Shown here in pieces: positions 36,410-48,083 of a stretch of 64,000 nucleotides of DNA. The notes beneath the pieces were generated by a model. It had not been told where the DNA came from, did no database searches, and saw nothing but the letters and a program-made list of their open reading frames with translations. This stretch comes from Lophium mytilinum (lineage: Eukaryota > Ascomycota > Dothideomycetes > Mytilinidiales > Mytilinidiaceae). The DNA lies in NCBI GenBank assembly GCA_010093605.1, contig MU004182.1:1907195-1971194 (forward strand), written 5' to 3'. Position 1 is the stretch's first letter, and each line of letters opens with the position of its first letter. Position numbers and translations under genes: made by a program.

Positions 36410-37975
36410 ATGGGTAAATCTGAGAACGAGTACCACCCAGAGGAGGCAGATCACGCGTCTCCCTCCATTCCCTCAGATCCAGCGGCTTCAACAAGTCCTG
36501 CACCAGACGATTCTTTACAGAATGATCCCGACAGAATTGACCCTTATTACAACCCACATGAACTGGATGAGACTGGTCTCCCGGATTATTCCAAAAATGA
36601 CCCCCACGGCATCCAATCCATCATCCATTCCGCCTCAACCGGCTCCCTTAATATACCTATAATCGCCTACCCCACGGCCAAGCTCCACGACCATGACCTG
36701 GACCAATTCAAACTCTGCCGCGACATCGTAAACTCTTTTTTCTCTGCCATCACCAGCAAGAAAGACGAAGCTGTCGCCATGATGATCGAATCAAACCTCG
36801 TGACCGCCAACACGACCTCCATCAGGGGCGAAACGCCCCTCCTCGCCGCCGTACGCGTCGGAAATGTCCGTATGGTGCAAGAACTCCTCGACTTTGAAGC
36901 TGATGTTGATGCGTTCGGGACCACGCCGTATGAGGCTGGCGAGTCAGTAATATGGGATCAAGCGGACCAGTATCCAGGACTCATTCCTACCAACATACGC
37001 AAACGTACGCCACTCATGCTAGCAGCTGAGAAGGGAAACATCAACCTCGTTAAGCTCCTTGTGGATGTGTATCACGCCAACGATGCGCTGATCGCACCGG
37101 ATGGTGAACTCGCTCTACGGTTGGCCTCTGACAACGGGCATCGCGATATCGTTGAGTTTCTGCCGGGCCGTCGGGGCGGTGGGTGGCGGCGGTGGAAAGC
37201 GAAGCATGCGACAACGATGAATCGCGCGAAAAAGGCTATCAAGAATATAGCCTATTTCTTCAGAGTGGTGCTGTACAGTATCCCGAGATTTTTCATATGG
37301 AGCTGTCCGAAGCACCTGATCGTCCTTCCATTGAAAAACTCAGTAGTGTATTGCTGGAAGCATCGCGGAGAGTTCGGTGGTTGGTGTAAGCGACAGGCAA
37401 AAGCGATGCCCGAGCGCATTGCCCGAGGAGCCGCGAAAGTATGGAGAGGAATCAAGAAGGTTCCAGTAACGCTTTGGAAGATTGCGAAGGAGATCCCTGG
37501 AATCGTCAAGGACATTGCGAAGTGGGTGTGGGGCATTATCACAGGAATCCCAAAAGCACTCAAGGTGGCCACACTCTGGCTTTGGGATGGGGTGAAAAGT
37601 ATTGCTCATGGCATTGGATCCATACTTGGCCGTCTGGCCTCATTCCTCCACACGATTCTTTCTGGTATCGTGTCCTTCTTCCGTGATATTACGCTTAAAG
37701 ACATCTGGAATGGGTTTTGCTCCTTCCTCCATGCTGTCTTCATCGAGCTACCAGGAAAGATGGCGAAGTGGGTGGTGCGGTTTGGGGAAGTCTCATATAA
37801 GGTAATGAAAGCTTTATTTGGGTTTTGGGGTAAAGTGATTTGGTGGATTATTGTGGCATTGGGCGAAGTGGTGGTGTACGTCCCGACGAAGATCTGGGTC
37901 GTTCTTGCGAGTTGTGGGGAATCCCTCAAGAAGGCAATGATCGAACTACTCATATGGATCAACCCGAAGAGATAG
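36410..37975 (+). CDS. Ankyrin-repeat protein with a long amphipathic C-terminal region
   Basis: Single exon, 521 residues, starting at the first ATG of the frame. Residues about 1-75 are acidic and Pro/Ser-rich. Ankyrin-type repeats follow at roughly residues 125-260, with consensus cores GETPLLAAVRVGNVRMVQEL, RKRTPLMLAAEKGNINLVK and ALRLASDNGHRDIVEFL. From about residue 270 to the end the protein is basic and very rich in Trp, Ile, Val and Gly, with segments spaced near 11 residues that all look like amphipathic helices (for example VWRGIKKVPVT, LWKIAKEIPGI). This tail could bind or insert into membranes. No catalytic motif, no signal peptide. Function unknown; ankyrin repeats imply protein binding. 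Confidence 0.75.
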   Translation: MGKSENEYHPEEADHASPSIPSDPAASTSPAPDDSLQNDPDRIDPYYNPHELDETGLPDYSKNDPHGIQSIIHSASTGSLNIPIIAYPTAKLHDHDLDQFKLCRDIVNSFFSAITSKKDEAVAMMIESNLVTANTTSIRGETPLLAAVRVGNVRMVQELLDFEADVDAFGTTPYEAGESVIWDQADQYPGLIPTNIRKRTPLMLAAEKGNINLVKLLVDVYHANDALIAPDGELALRLASDNGHRDIVEFLPGRRGGGWRRWKAKHATTMNRAKKAIKNIAYFFRVVLYSIPRFFIWSCPKHLIVLPLKNSVVYCWKHRGEFGGWCKRQAKAMPERIARGAAKVWRGIKKVPVTLWKIAKEIPGIVKDIAKWVWGIITGIPKALKVATLWLWDGVKSIAHGIGSILGRLASFLHTILSGIVSFFRDITLKDIWNGFCSFLHAVFIELPGKMAKWVVRFGEVSYKVMKALFGFWGKVIWWIIVALGEVVVYVPTKIWVVLASCGESLKKAMIELLIWINPKR

Positions 37976-38733
37976 GACGTCACCATAGACGTTTATACAC
38001 TCGGGCTGCCATTGCTCTGGAGTGCATCGATACAGTTCTCCGAACCTAGAAGAGATGAAATTTCATCGTTCTAAGCAACCGTAAAGCTGCTAGACCGTCT
38101 CAGAAAAAGGTTGGAGAGGGGGGAGGGGTACACTGACTGGAACTATCCTGCTTCACTACAACAGGAGTCGCAGTACCCCTTCCTTGACGGTTGCCAAAGG
38201 TGGCCCTGCAAGTTTCCTGATCAGGCAGACAAGAGTGTTGAGGCATCCCTGGACACGTGGAGCTTTCATTTCCATAGTGAGTGCGGTAAGCATACGACGG
38301 AGAGGCAGATAAGCGTGCGGGATAAAACAAGTAGCTCTGATTAATGCATTGCACGGCCTACATACTGTTCATCCTTCAATCCAACTCAAGCCCGTGGGGT
38401 TTGTAACATGAAACAATGGTGACCAACATCTTGGAAGACTTGGGCAGGATATTTTTGAAAAATTCTAGCTTGAGAGACTGAGACGGAGTTCGAAGACTAG
38501 AAACTGAAAAGCCTGATTATAAGTACGTCAGGCATTCACTTCTTAACTTTAGTAATATAGAGGCCTCGAAATATAGCTGACGTGAAGTCTTAAGTATGAC
38601 GTCCTAATCTAAGCTAGCAATTGAACGAGTCCAAGATTCAGTGCGGTCGGACTGGTGTGATCTCCCGCTGATTTCGAGCCCGCCTACATCAGCCTAGGCT
38701 ACATATGTACATTCATTTTTGGCAAATCGTAAA
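37976..38733. other. Intergenic region, about 760 bp
   Basis: Short unsupported ORFs only. No repeat or RNA gene recognised before the Pol III unit at 38,734. Confidence 0.6.
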
Positions 38734-38893
38734 TCCGGTGTAGGCCAGTTGGTCAGACCGCGTCTTATAGCCTCAGCGACCATATTGTCGAGAGCCTGGC
38801 CACCTTGGAGTAGCGGCTCCAAGACGCCGGGTTAGCTGCAATGTGGTCGCTGACGTTATTAGACGAAACCCGTGTTCGATTCACGGCGCCGGA
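38734..38893 (+). tRNA. tRNA-like Pol III gene with a long structured intron; isotype not assigned
   Basis: The ends pair as an acceptor stem (TCCGGTG with CGCCGGA). An A-box-like TAGGCCAGTTGG follows at 38,741. A perfect T arm (CCGTG, loop TTCGATT, CACGG) lies at 38,870-38,886, and a Pol III terminator of T runs is at 38,897-38,906. An anticodon stem CGTCT/AGACG forms at 38,761-38,765 and 38,861-38,865. Between its halves is an insert with a 14-bp stem (38,774-38,787 with 38,839-38,852, one wobble) and an inner hairpin (38,804-38,810 with 38,817-38,823). Against a normal tRNA: the D stem has one C-A mismatch and the loop as read lacks U33, so this may be a decayed tRNA or a tRNA-derived element. 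Confidence 0.45.
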
Positions 38894-38906
38894 CCATTTT
38901 CTTTTT

Positions 38907-39609
38907 GCTATTTTCGACTCTGCTATGCCTAGTGTGAGTTTGAATAGGCCCGTGACCAAGATTGCGAAGACAGTATGTTAAAACGTGCATTCACTAGAAA
39001 TTTATCTGAAGACAGAATCGGAATACGAGGAAGGAAGAATGCTTGACCAGAAAAAGTGATACTTATATTACAGTTGAGAGCCGTGACGTTCGAAATGAAA
39101 GTAGAAGTGATATGAGGAAAAAGTTTGTCAACATTTGGGCTGCGGTCTTGCTCGGCAAAACTTTAACTGATTCCAGCGGAAAGCATGATGTCCCCGTGCA
39201 GATATGGAATGATTGACCTGGGGATAGATGATAGTTGAAAGCGTCTAGTGAAGATCCGCAAAGGGCAGAGTATCGTTCAGAAGACGTAGAGACGACGAAA
39301 CTCAGGTTGAGCTTTAAAAACACCCCATTGCCCATATATATGTAGGAAAGCCTTGTCCTACGGGTTGGAATAGAGTGGCTCCTCCTTAATAGACGCGCAT
39401 TGGAGTAGACCTCCGATACATAGCACGATGCTATAGTGCGGTGACAGATTGTCGTCGGCATAAGCTAGGAGGAAGTTCACCCCGCGGCTTTCCCGAGGTC
39501 TATAGCAACTTCATCAACTACATCTCAACTCAATCAAGCTCCTTTGCACCGCAACTATCGCGCAAGAATACCAATGGCGAGACGAAGACGATTTGAGATC
39601 TGAATCGCC
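38907..39609. other. Intergenic region, about 700 bp
   Basis: No supported gene. Includes the promoter of the AhpD-like gene; no clear TATA box. Confidence 0.55.
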
Positions 39610-40534
39610 ATGTCCAAACTATCTCCCATCCTCAAATCCCTCATCAACGCCGCCCACGCGCGTCCCGGTCCGATCCCAGCTCCACCGCAGATCAACTCCA
39701 TCTTCAAGCAGATCGAGAGGGAAGCTAGGGAACGACATGTTGGGCGTCCGTCATGGCTGGCTCTGGCAGTAAAAACTCCTTTCATCACTTCAAATGCGCA
39801 ATAGCCCCTCCAGTTGACTAACATGTTGACAGACAGCCACGACCATGACGCTGAACTCCCCCGGCTCCCTCAGTGCCCTCTATACCGTCGCGACAGCCTC
39901 CTCCTCGCCTTCTTCCGCCGTCCAAACTGCCGAATATATCCGTGAAGCTGGCCTGAAATGTGTCGGGTTCAATGGCCTTCCCAGAGTCATCAACATGCTC
40001 AACGCCTTCCATGCCTCTCTTCCCGCTTCCGTCGCATCGCAGCTCAATACCCAGCCCTCGCGAGTACTGAAGCCGGAGTCCGTGTCGGGAGTAGCAGAGA
40101 GGGGAAAGAAGCTATGGGACAGCATCTACCGTCCATTTGAGAACAAGCTGTACAATAAGTTGGCGACGTCACATCCGGATCTGCCGGTCCATATTCTGAA
40201 TTCCGAGTACGGGGCTCTCCTGGCTGACCCGCCTTCCAAATTCCAATCGCCGGCTACGGCTGTTGGGCGAGTGAATACTTCTATCATTGCTGTCGCTTGT
40301 CTACGAGCACAGCAGGGTGTCGGACCGCAGGTCCTGTCACACGTCTTTGGGCTGCGGAAGGCGGTTGAAGACGGGAGCTGGCGAGATGACGTTGCAGCCG
40401 TTGACGATGGAGGCGAGGAAGGCGTCAAGTGGCTCGCGAGTGACGAGGGCTGCGTATGGATATTGGAGAAGGTAGACAGCATCGTTGAAGCATTGGGAGG
40501 TGCAAACTTTGCACCGGCCAGGGCAAAGCTTTGA
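39610..40534 (+). CDS. Peroxisomal AhpD-like (carboxymuconolactone decarboxylase superfamily) protein
   Basis: Two exons, 39,610-39,768 and 39,833-40,534, with a 64-nt intron holding a TTGACTAAC branch site, giving 286 residues. The all-helical core with [19 protein letters not shown] and [18 protein letters not shown]...HVFGLRKA resembles fungal AhpD-like proteins. The CXXC redox pair of classical AhpD is missing (one Cys, then LRAQ), so peroxidase activity by the usual mechanism is unlikely. The protein ends in AKL, a good type-1 peroxisomal targeting signal, so import into peroxisomes is expected. Members of this superfamily have been reported as peroxisomal proteins in fungi. The reaction is unknown. 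Start chosen as the first ATG; phase 0 intron. Confidence 0.78.
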
Positions 40535-41276
40535 GCATGCTATGCTTACATTTGCTTCGTATGAAAGCATACTGCCATCTTCAAAATCTTAATACCACAC
40601 TGTTAACACCATATTTCTGTTTTTCCGTCTCGTCTGTTTCCATGAGCGCTTCAAGGTGAGTCTCGGCATATCAATTCAGTGATGACAACTGTCAGATTCA
40701 GTAAAATCAGTGCATCAATCACATCGGCACCCTCGCTATGAAAACGCGACTATCCCAAATGACCAAACATGATAAGAGAGATCATCTCTCGCTACCATCT
40801 AATTTGGCACAAACCTCATGTGTCAGTTTACTCGTCGCCGCCTCCGATCTAAATCTGGCGGAGTCCAGTGATTATAACGCAACTCAGATATGGTACCGAC
40901 TGCTCGATCTCATTTACCCAATTTGGCCACTGATGACTTACTGACCGGCATACAAGATGCTGGGTGTTCACGACATGGCGGCCGCCGAGTAGTCACTCCA
41001 GTTAATCCAGAGGCTCAGCAACTCGTCAAAACTGAAATACAAGTTCGATTCTCAGCGCCGGAGACACAGCTATTTTTCCTTCTCGCCTCTTGTCCATTGG
41101 TGTTGATATGCAATGCTAGAAGATAGCCACAGAAATGACAAGAAATACAGATGGCAACTTAAGTCCGAAACGTAATCTCACATCATAAATTATCCCAATT
41201 TATTTCTTTTCGGCATCTGAGCTGCCATTTTTCGCTTCCCCCCTCCAACCCGAATCCAGTCCACCTTTCAACACTT
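40535..41276. other. Intergenic region between two convergent genes
   Basis: About 740 bp with short ORFs lacking similarity or splice support. Nothing more is seen. Confidence 0.6.
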
Positions 41277-42728
41277 TCAATACTGTCCATTACTCTTCAA
41301 CTTCGTAAATCCCGGATACTTACTAAACTGGCTCTGGCTAATACTTCCGAGCACCGGGCAGCCTAGCCCATTCGTCGCACTACTAACCGCCGCCCCCAAC
41401 TTATCCTTTGCAGGATCAATATCCTGATACAACCCACTCAAAATATCGGGCGCCTCCTGCAAACTCGCCTCCAGCCCAAAACAAATCAAATTATTCACCT
41501 CAAGCAGATTCTTCGCATTAAACACGCCCCCAGTTAGCATCTCCAAATCAACCCCCGTAAACGAGTTCGTCGTCCCCGTATTCCCGCCGACAGAAAGGAA
41601 CTCCGGATGCTCGAGCGCCATTGCCAGCGCGTCCTCAGCCAGGTAAGGGATAGAATAATAATCTACCGCGTTGCGCTTATACCAATTATCCGGGAACGTC
41701 TCGTGGCCGGGCGTGTACTTGAAATTCGGATAGTCGCCAGTTACGCTGTAAAATGCTTTGAGCGTCTCGCCGTCCAACAAACCCATCGGATGTTCCGCGG
41801 ACTTGTTACCCATGAAGCGGTAGATGAAGCTCCACGCCGCGGGGGAAGCGATGACGCCGCTGAAGGGCGCGTTGAAGAAGTAAGGGTTCTCGGACACGCT
41901 TTCCTGGAAGCGTGTTGCGCGGTAGGCGGTTAGCACGGAGAGGTCGACGGAGTCGCCGTTGGCGCGGCCGAGCTCGTAGAGGGCTTTGAACTGCGAGGGT
42001 TGGAGGAGGTAGTCGTTGCCGCTGAACCCCGTTAGCCAGAATACTCGGCGCTGTGGTAGGGCCGGCAGGTGAGTGAGGCAACGTACTACTGGTACAAATC
42101 ACCCCTTGTAGGCGACACATCCCCTTCGTACTTGTTATGCGAGCCGGATAGGCCTTGGGGTGAACCCAACAGCCCGCCTAAGTTCAGTAACGAAGGATAC
42201 GGCCCGCCGATGGAGTACTTCGTCAGATCCCCGTCGAAGATGGCGCCGTAGATGGCGAGGAAGGTCGCGAGGTCGACGCCCATCCCGAACGCTTCTTGCG
42301 TGCCGGTAATGAAGTCGGTGATGCTGCCGACGCCGCTGTGGGGCATGTAGCCGTGGTTGGCCATGGCGTTGAGCCCGGGGCCTTGAAAGCGTTAGTTATG
42401 CTTACAGTGACCGGGTAGAAGGGGAGAACGTACATGGTCCCCGCTGATCACTCCCGGATGGCGGGACGAACTTGTGCGCGCCAGTGTTACTGACATATTG
42501 CGATTTGGCGTCGAAGGGGGGCGTGACGCCGGCGAGTTGACGCTTTTGCTTGGAGAAGGGGCATTCCGGGGGAGCTTCAGAAGACGACCTCTCCTCTACA
42601 GCGGCGCGGGCTTCGTTGTGCGTTCGGATTTGGATCAGAGCCTCTGAGAGGTGGGATGGGAAGGCGAAGACATCCTGAGGTGTGAGAGAGAGTAATGCCA
42701 CAGCACTATATGAAATGAAAGCCTTCAT
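41277..42728 (-). CDS. Heme-thiolate peroxidase (chloroperoxidase / unspecific peroxygenase family)
   Basis: Three exons, 42,728-42,434, 42,381-42,090 and 42,021-41,277, total 443 residues. An N-terminal signal peptide (MKAFISYSAVALLSL to about residue 22) predicts secretion. The axial Cys motif Pro98-Cys99-Pro100 is restored across the first splice, followed by GLNAMANHGYMP, the family's standard block. Glu184-Gly185-Asp186 supplies the acid/metal motif (EGD, as in long peroxygenases). HGNDYLLQPSQF follows across the second splice. The family (PF01328) uses hydrogen peroxide to oxygenate or halogenate small substrates outside the cell. The stretch after the signal peptide to about residue 65, with KQKRQL, may be a propeptide. 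Its 5' side faces the MULE insertion at 43,300. Substrate unknown. Confidence 0.88.
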
Positions 42729-42817
42729 CTTTCTTTCTTAAGCCTCGGAAAGAATATAGAAATGAAAACAAAGAATATCAGAAAGATATGCAACGGTGGT
42801 AGGAGCTCAGTGTTCAT

Positions 42818-42825
42818 TTATATAT
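42818..42825 (-). promoter_or_regulatory. TATA-like element of the peroxygenase gene
   Basis: TTATATAT on the plus strand (ATATATAA on the minus strand), about 90 bp upstream of the minus-strand start codon at 42,728, a suitable place for a TATA box. Confidence 0.4.
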
Positions 42826-43299
42826 CGTGGTTATCCCCTGCTAACATCGTCACTATTGATTCGTGCTACTCCCATTCCAACACCCCCCAGATGAGCTCCA
42901 TCACGATCGACAGCGCGCGCCCAGCAAACGTAAAATGCAAGCTTAAATTGCATCCATGTCCCCACCCCCCTTCCACACCCGAATTCAGCCAACAACCTCC
43001 AAATCCTCATGTTGTACGAGGTCCATCCTGTGCTCCCGACCCTAAACGGCATTACCCCCGCCCATAGTGCCCAGCACGAACGCACGAGCGGCATCTCACC
43101 ACGGAGGCGGCATGGAGATGAAGCATGGTTAAATCGCTAGCGCTGCTCGTCCGTCGATCATTGCGGAGAAAGCGCCTCCTTTTAAAGTATGTGGCGCCCT
43201 CTCAGCCAATCACGGACCGGGGATCGACAAGATCCCGAGGATGATTCACTGGTTTCCCAGCTCGGCCGCTTGCTGGCCCGTTCCTAGCGTGGCTGGGAC
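42826..43299. other. Intergenic region up to the MULE
   Basis: GC-rich DNA, no supported gene. It ends with the 9-bp target duplication GGCTGGGAC at 43,291-43,299. Confidence 0.6.
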
Positions 43300-43560
43300 G
43301 GGCTATAGTTTAGATTGCCTGTATCTTGGCGGCAAACATTTTACAATGCCTATAAACGCCTCCAGGACGCCAGATTAACACGCCTATACTAATTAAGGCC
43401 TAGTAACTAGTTCCTAGGCCTATTTAAGTATTAGCTCTATTATCTTATATTATAGAGGTATTTTTAGCTACTATATAACTCTATATAGGCCTTAGCTATA
43501 GTATTAAGGTGTAATTTCTTATATACTTTATATACCGCACACTACTATTATTATTATAAT
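43300..43560 (+). repeat. MULE left terminal inverted repeat
   Basis: About 260 bp. It matches the reverse complement of 46,896-47,157 almost throughout, with differences nearly all C/T or G/A. The inner limit is approximate. Confidence 0.8.
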
Positions 43561-46500
43561 AGCTTTTAGGCCTCTATATAAGCTTATAAATTAAACTAGG
43601 CTTAATAGGTTTATTTTTAATAGATAGCCGCCTCTAAGGCCCTTCTAGAGGCGCTTAATAAGCGCTAAATTGCCTAAAATAGTAATAGATATATATATTA
43701 AGCTATAGAGAATATAGCTAAGCTACTATACTATAGAAAGCTATAGAGAAGTAGATTTAAAGGCTTTATAGGCCTTATCTAGTTAGAAGAGCTATAGACT
43801 AACTTTTACTATAGCTATACTAAGAATCTATCTACCTATATTTCTATACTATATTAGTAATAAAAAAGTAATAAAAATTAATAGATTTTAATACTATAAA
43901 GCCGTAAGAACTTACTATATAGAGGCCCTTTCTATACCTTTTTAAAGGCCTTAATTTATTCTTTCTATCTTATATAGCCTCTTATATAGCCTCTTATATA
44001 GCCTTACTATTATTATCTATAGCCCTGCTATTATCTATATACTTACTATTATCTATAGCCTTTAATTCTGCCCTAAATTAAGCTATTCCTAGCCTAAATT
44101 AACTACTTTTTATCGCCTGCCTTATTGCCGCGATGTAATTAGCTAGTGTTTCTAATATTAGTAATTAATTTAGCTATTAGAATAAAATCTAACTTCTTAT
44201 CTATAATATAGCTATTAAGGAATAATAGGCTTCTTATATGCATGCTAGTAAGAATAGCCGCCTAGACCTCCGCTACTATTTAATAGAGGATTATAACTAG
44301 CGTCTCTATACTATAAGAAAGAAGAATAAGAAGTTAATTACTATAGTAAAGGTTAATAACCTCTACTATTATATTAGGGCTCTACTAGTTGCCCGGGCGC
44401 CTTATACTTATATTAAGTACCTACTAGAGGTGCTACCTTAATTTCTATATATTAATAGAGTAACACTAATAGTAACTATCTAGTCTATAGTTGCAATATA
44501 CTATAAAGGGCCTATTAAGAAGGCGCAGGCTTAAAAGGTTTAGAAGATTCTTACTAGTAAGAAGATAGTTACTATATAAGAGGACTACTAGAGAATTTCT
44601 AAGTTCCTCTAGCGCCTTTATAAGGCTAACCTAGGTATTATAATAGACCTTATAATATAGGGTAATATCTTTCTACGCATCTTTATCTACTCTAAGGAGA
44701 GTAACCTCTTTTTTAGTAATAGTCTTAGATAGATAGAACTTAATAGAATATACTAGCGGAATAGCTATAAAGGCGTTATCCTAATAGCTATTAGGCGTAA
44801 CTAGAATAATAAGATCTATCCGCTAGTATAGAGTATTATAGAGAATAAAAGTAATAAGATATAGGCGTAGTTCTATATAAATATAATTAGGGCTATAGTA
44901 GTTCTAAGGGCTAGCTAGTAGACTATCTACTTATAAGTATTATTTTCTTTTTTAAGAATATCTATGTATTTATTTATTATAGAAAGAACGCGCTAAACGC
45001 GTTAATTTTAGTAAGAAATTACGTATTTATAAGCAAGTTCCTATTATAATAAATAAGTATAGATATTAATAAAAATTATAATAGCCCCCTTTTAATTTCT
45101 ATACGCCTATTTATAATAGTATCTATACCTCTTAATTTCCTTCTATATACTTCTTAACGCCGCAGTTAATTTCTATACCTATTTTTATAGTCTCTATTAA
45201 CTATACTATTCTCTATAGTAGATTATTTAAAAATCTATCTACTTATACTATTTTTTTTATAGTAATTATAATAAAGGCCTAATTAATACTATTACTATCT
45301 ACTTTCTAGCCTACTACGCTATATACTATTGCTAGCACCTTATAGAGAATATTAAGAAGGCCTATAGAGTTACTAGCTTACGCCTATTCTATATAGTTAC
45401 TTAATATACTAATAATATATTATTTTAGTAGAATATAGCTAAAATAGCTATTTATAGCCTAGGCGCTGTAGCCTATATACTTACCTAGAACTCTAGAAAG
45501 TAGCTATTAAAAGACTACCCTACTAGGCGCTTTAGGTCTATTACTAGCGGCGTAAGTAAGTTCTAGAATAAGGTTATCTATAATAAGCGCTTAAAGTTAA
45601 TACTCTTACTTATTAGCTTTATCTAGTACTAATATATTATAACTTATACTAAGTACTACGCTAAGATTATAAAGCTTAGTACCTCTATCTAGCGCCTTTA
45701 TAATTTTAATAGCTTTAAGTACTTTTTTTAGTATAGCTAGAAGCTCTATATATAGGTATAGAGGGAGGGCGCTATATACTACTACTATTTAAATATATTT
45801 ACTAACCTAGATAGCGCCTTTCTCTTAATATATATTCTCTACTACTATATAGTAAAGGTCTATATAGTATGCCTTAACCTATATAATTATATATATAAAG
45901 AATTCTAGAATTATAACTTTTCTTACTACTATACTATTACTATTATTAGCGCCCTTAGGTAGAAGATAGAGAGATAGGTATAATTCTTCTATTAAATTAC
46001 CTTATAGCTAAGGTTCTATAAGGCCGTACGCCTACCGCTAGTATACCTAGTTAAGCGCTATTCTTAGCCTATAAGAACTAAGGATATTATTTTATTAAAT
46101 ACCTGCCTAGCGCCGCCTAAGAAGATGCTTTAAGGTCTAGTGCAGCGCAATTAATAGCGTGTAGGTAATAGCTATAGCCCTGTAAGAGTAGAGGGCTAGG
46201 CGTACTTAGTATATAGCCTAAGGGGTTATAATAAATAGAATAAATAGAAGTATAGAGAATATATAATAATTTAATATATTTTAATACTTTTATATAGGAA
46301 TTAAGCCCTTTTTTATAGTCTCTAGGCCTATTTTCCCTTAGTTTAGTATATAGGCCTTTATTAGTTACTTCTTATATATTTTTAGTTAATTTTTAATTAA
46401 TTATATTAACTACTTCTACTAGTAGAACGCCGGCTATAATCTAAGCCTAATTTAAAGGCTATTACTAACTACCTAATTAGATTAGTTCTACTTAGCAAGC

Positions 46501-46895
46501 TAATTAGATTATATAGAAACTTAATACTACCCTACTTATTTATTCCCTAATTAAAATCTATTACCGCTAAGTATTCTTACTTACTATTTTTATACTTTTA
46601 TTTAAAAATTTATAACTTTATTAATTTCTATACTAAATTATACTAAATTCTAGCTTAATAATTCTTAGACTTAGCGCTATCCTTTACTAAAAGGTAAGAA
46701 GTAAAAAGAAAGCAACCTTACTAGAAATTAAACCTATAAAAAGGTCCCTTATCTATAGTAGAGCCGGGTTAGTGCCTATTATTATAACTATAGACGCAGT
46801 AGTAGATACTAACCTAATACCGCCCTACTAACTACTAAACTATACTAGAACTATTAAAGAATAGCTAAAATTATTAATTATATATACCCTAAAAT

Positions 46896-47157
46896 AATAT
46901 TATAATAATAATAGGGGTGCAGCATATAAAGCATATAAGAAATTACACCTTAATACTATAGCTAAGGCCTATATAGAGTTATATAGTAGCTAAAAACACC
47001 TCTATAATATAAGATAATAGAGCTAATACTTAAATAGGCCTAGAAACTAGTTACTAGGCCTTAATTAGTATAGGCGTGTTAATCTAGCGTCCCGGAGGCG
47101 TTTATAGGTATTGTAAAACGTTTACTGCCAAGATACAGGCAATCTAAACTGTAGCCC
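46896..47157 (-). repeat. MULE right terminal inverted repeat
   Basis: Reverse complement of the left terminal repeat. It ends CTGTAGCCC directly before the right copy of the 9-bp target duplication. Confidence 0.8.
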
Positions 47158-48083
47158 GGCTGGGACGGGATGGCTGCAAGGGGTAGGGGCTTCATGCGGT
47201 GAAGCGCGGGTTTGCTGGGCTTCTGAGTGGTGGGATGTGCCTCGGTGTTTTGGGTTTGCGTCTGGTTTGGGAAGAGGGGAGAGGAGGTTGGGAGGGTGGT
47301 CATGGGGGATGTGACGTATCTGGTCGGCAGATGGTTCTGTGTGTGTTTGCGATAATGGGGTGTCTTTTGGTGTGGTTGTCTTATGGTTTGGGGTATGGGG
47401 TAAGTTAGGGGGTGAGTATGAGCAGATTGACTAGGTTCAAGCCCTTAAGTGGTAAGTGTGAGAACGAACATGGTCCTGGAATGAAGGTTGAATATAGTGA
47501 CAGATTTTGTATCTTAGCGGTAATCTGAGTGCCTGATGTTGGTACTGTGACTTGATAATACCTACTGTTGTGTCTCGTTTATGGACTTCTAATGTTTACC
47601 ACCCTAGCCAATCCGCCCGAAAAGCCCTTTATATTCGCAGTCTTTTCTTTCATCACCTTTATAGTATAATAGATCTAGTTGGAACTCAGGAAACATGACG
47701 CTACAGCTGAAAAGAAAGGGAGGTCCGAAGAAACACACAAACAAATAGCTCCAAGAAAGCACGAACAAGATCGAAAATCCTAGAAAACCTTAGCAAGTCA
47801 TTCACACCTATCCTCCTCATCTCTCTCCAAGAATCAAGTATAGCCGAGATGTCTCAAGAAACTCAAAGCGCTGCAAAGATCATTCTCCACCATCCCAGCA
47901 TCGCAAACAACACCCCTTCTCCACACTATGAGCTCCTCATCGAAAATTCCACCCACAAGCTCGTAGTTGTATATCTACACCACTACCGCTGCTGAGCGGA
48001 CCACATCCCGCGCACACTCACCTTCAACACGCTTCGACCACCAACTCAACACCTGAACCAAACCCACAACTCTGAAACCCAAC
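47158..48083. other. Intergenic region right of the MULE
   Basis: Begins with the right target duplication (47,158-47,166). G-rich at first, then normal. A 45-codon ORF starts at about 47,850 but has no family resemblance. No supported gene. Confidence 0.55.

Larger units (their letters stand above)
43300..47157 (+). mobile_element. Mutator-like (MULE) DNA transposon, RIP-degraded
   Basis: 3,858 bp bounded by long terminal inverted repeats that start GGGCTATAG / GGGCTACAG, and flanked by an exact 9-bp direct repeat GGCTGGGAC (43,291-43,299 and 47,158-47,166). Both features are standard for Mutator-like elements. On the plus strand a MULE transposase domain is still readable near 44,760-44,880: YKGVILIAI, then a NNKIYPL segment, the region that follows the first catalytic Asp in this family. 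The coding part is AT-rich with many in-frame stops of the type RIP makes (CAG/CAA to TAG/TAA, TGG to TAG), so the transposase is dead. The outermost 80 bp or so of each end retain many CA and TG steps, so RIP weakens toward the edges. It sits in the intergenic DNA upstream of the peroxygenase gene. Confidence 0.85.

Noticed and set aside
47079-47303. 74-residue minus-strand ORF running across the MULE right end
   Set aside because: It crosses the transposon boundary and the target duplication, so it is a chance fusion frame.
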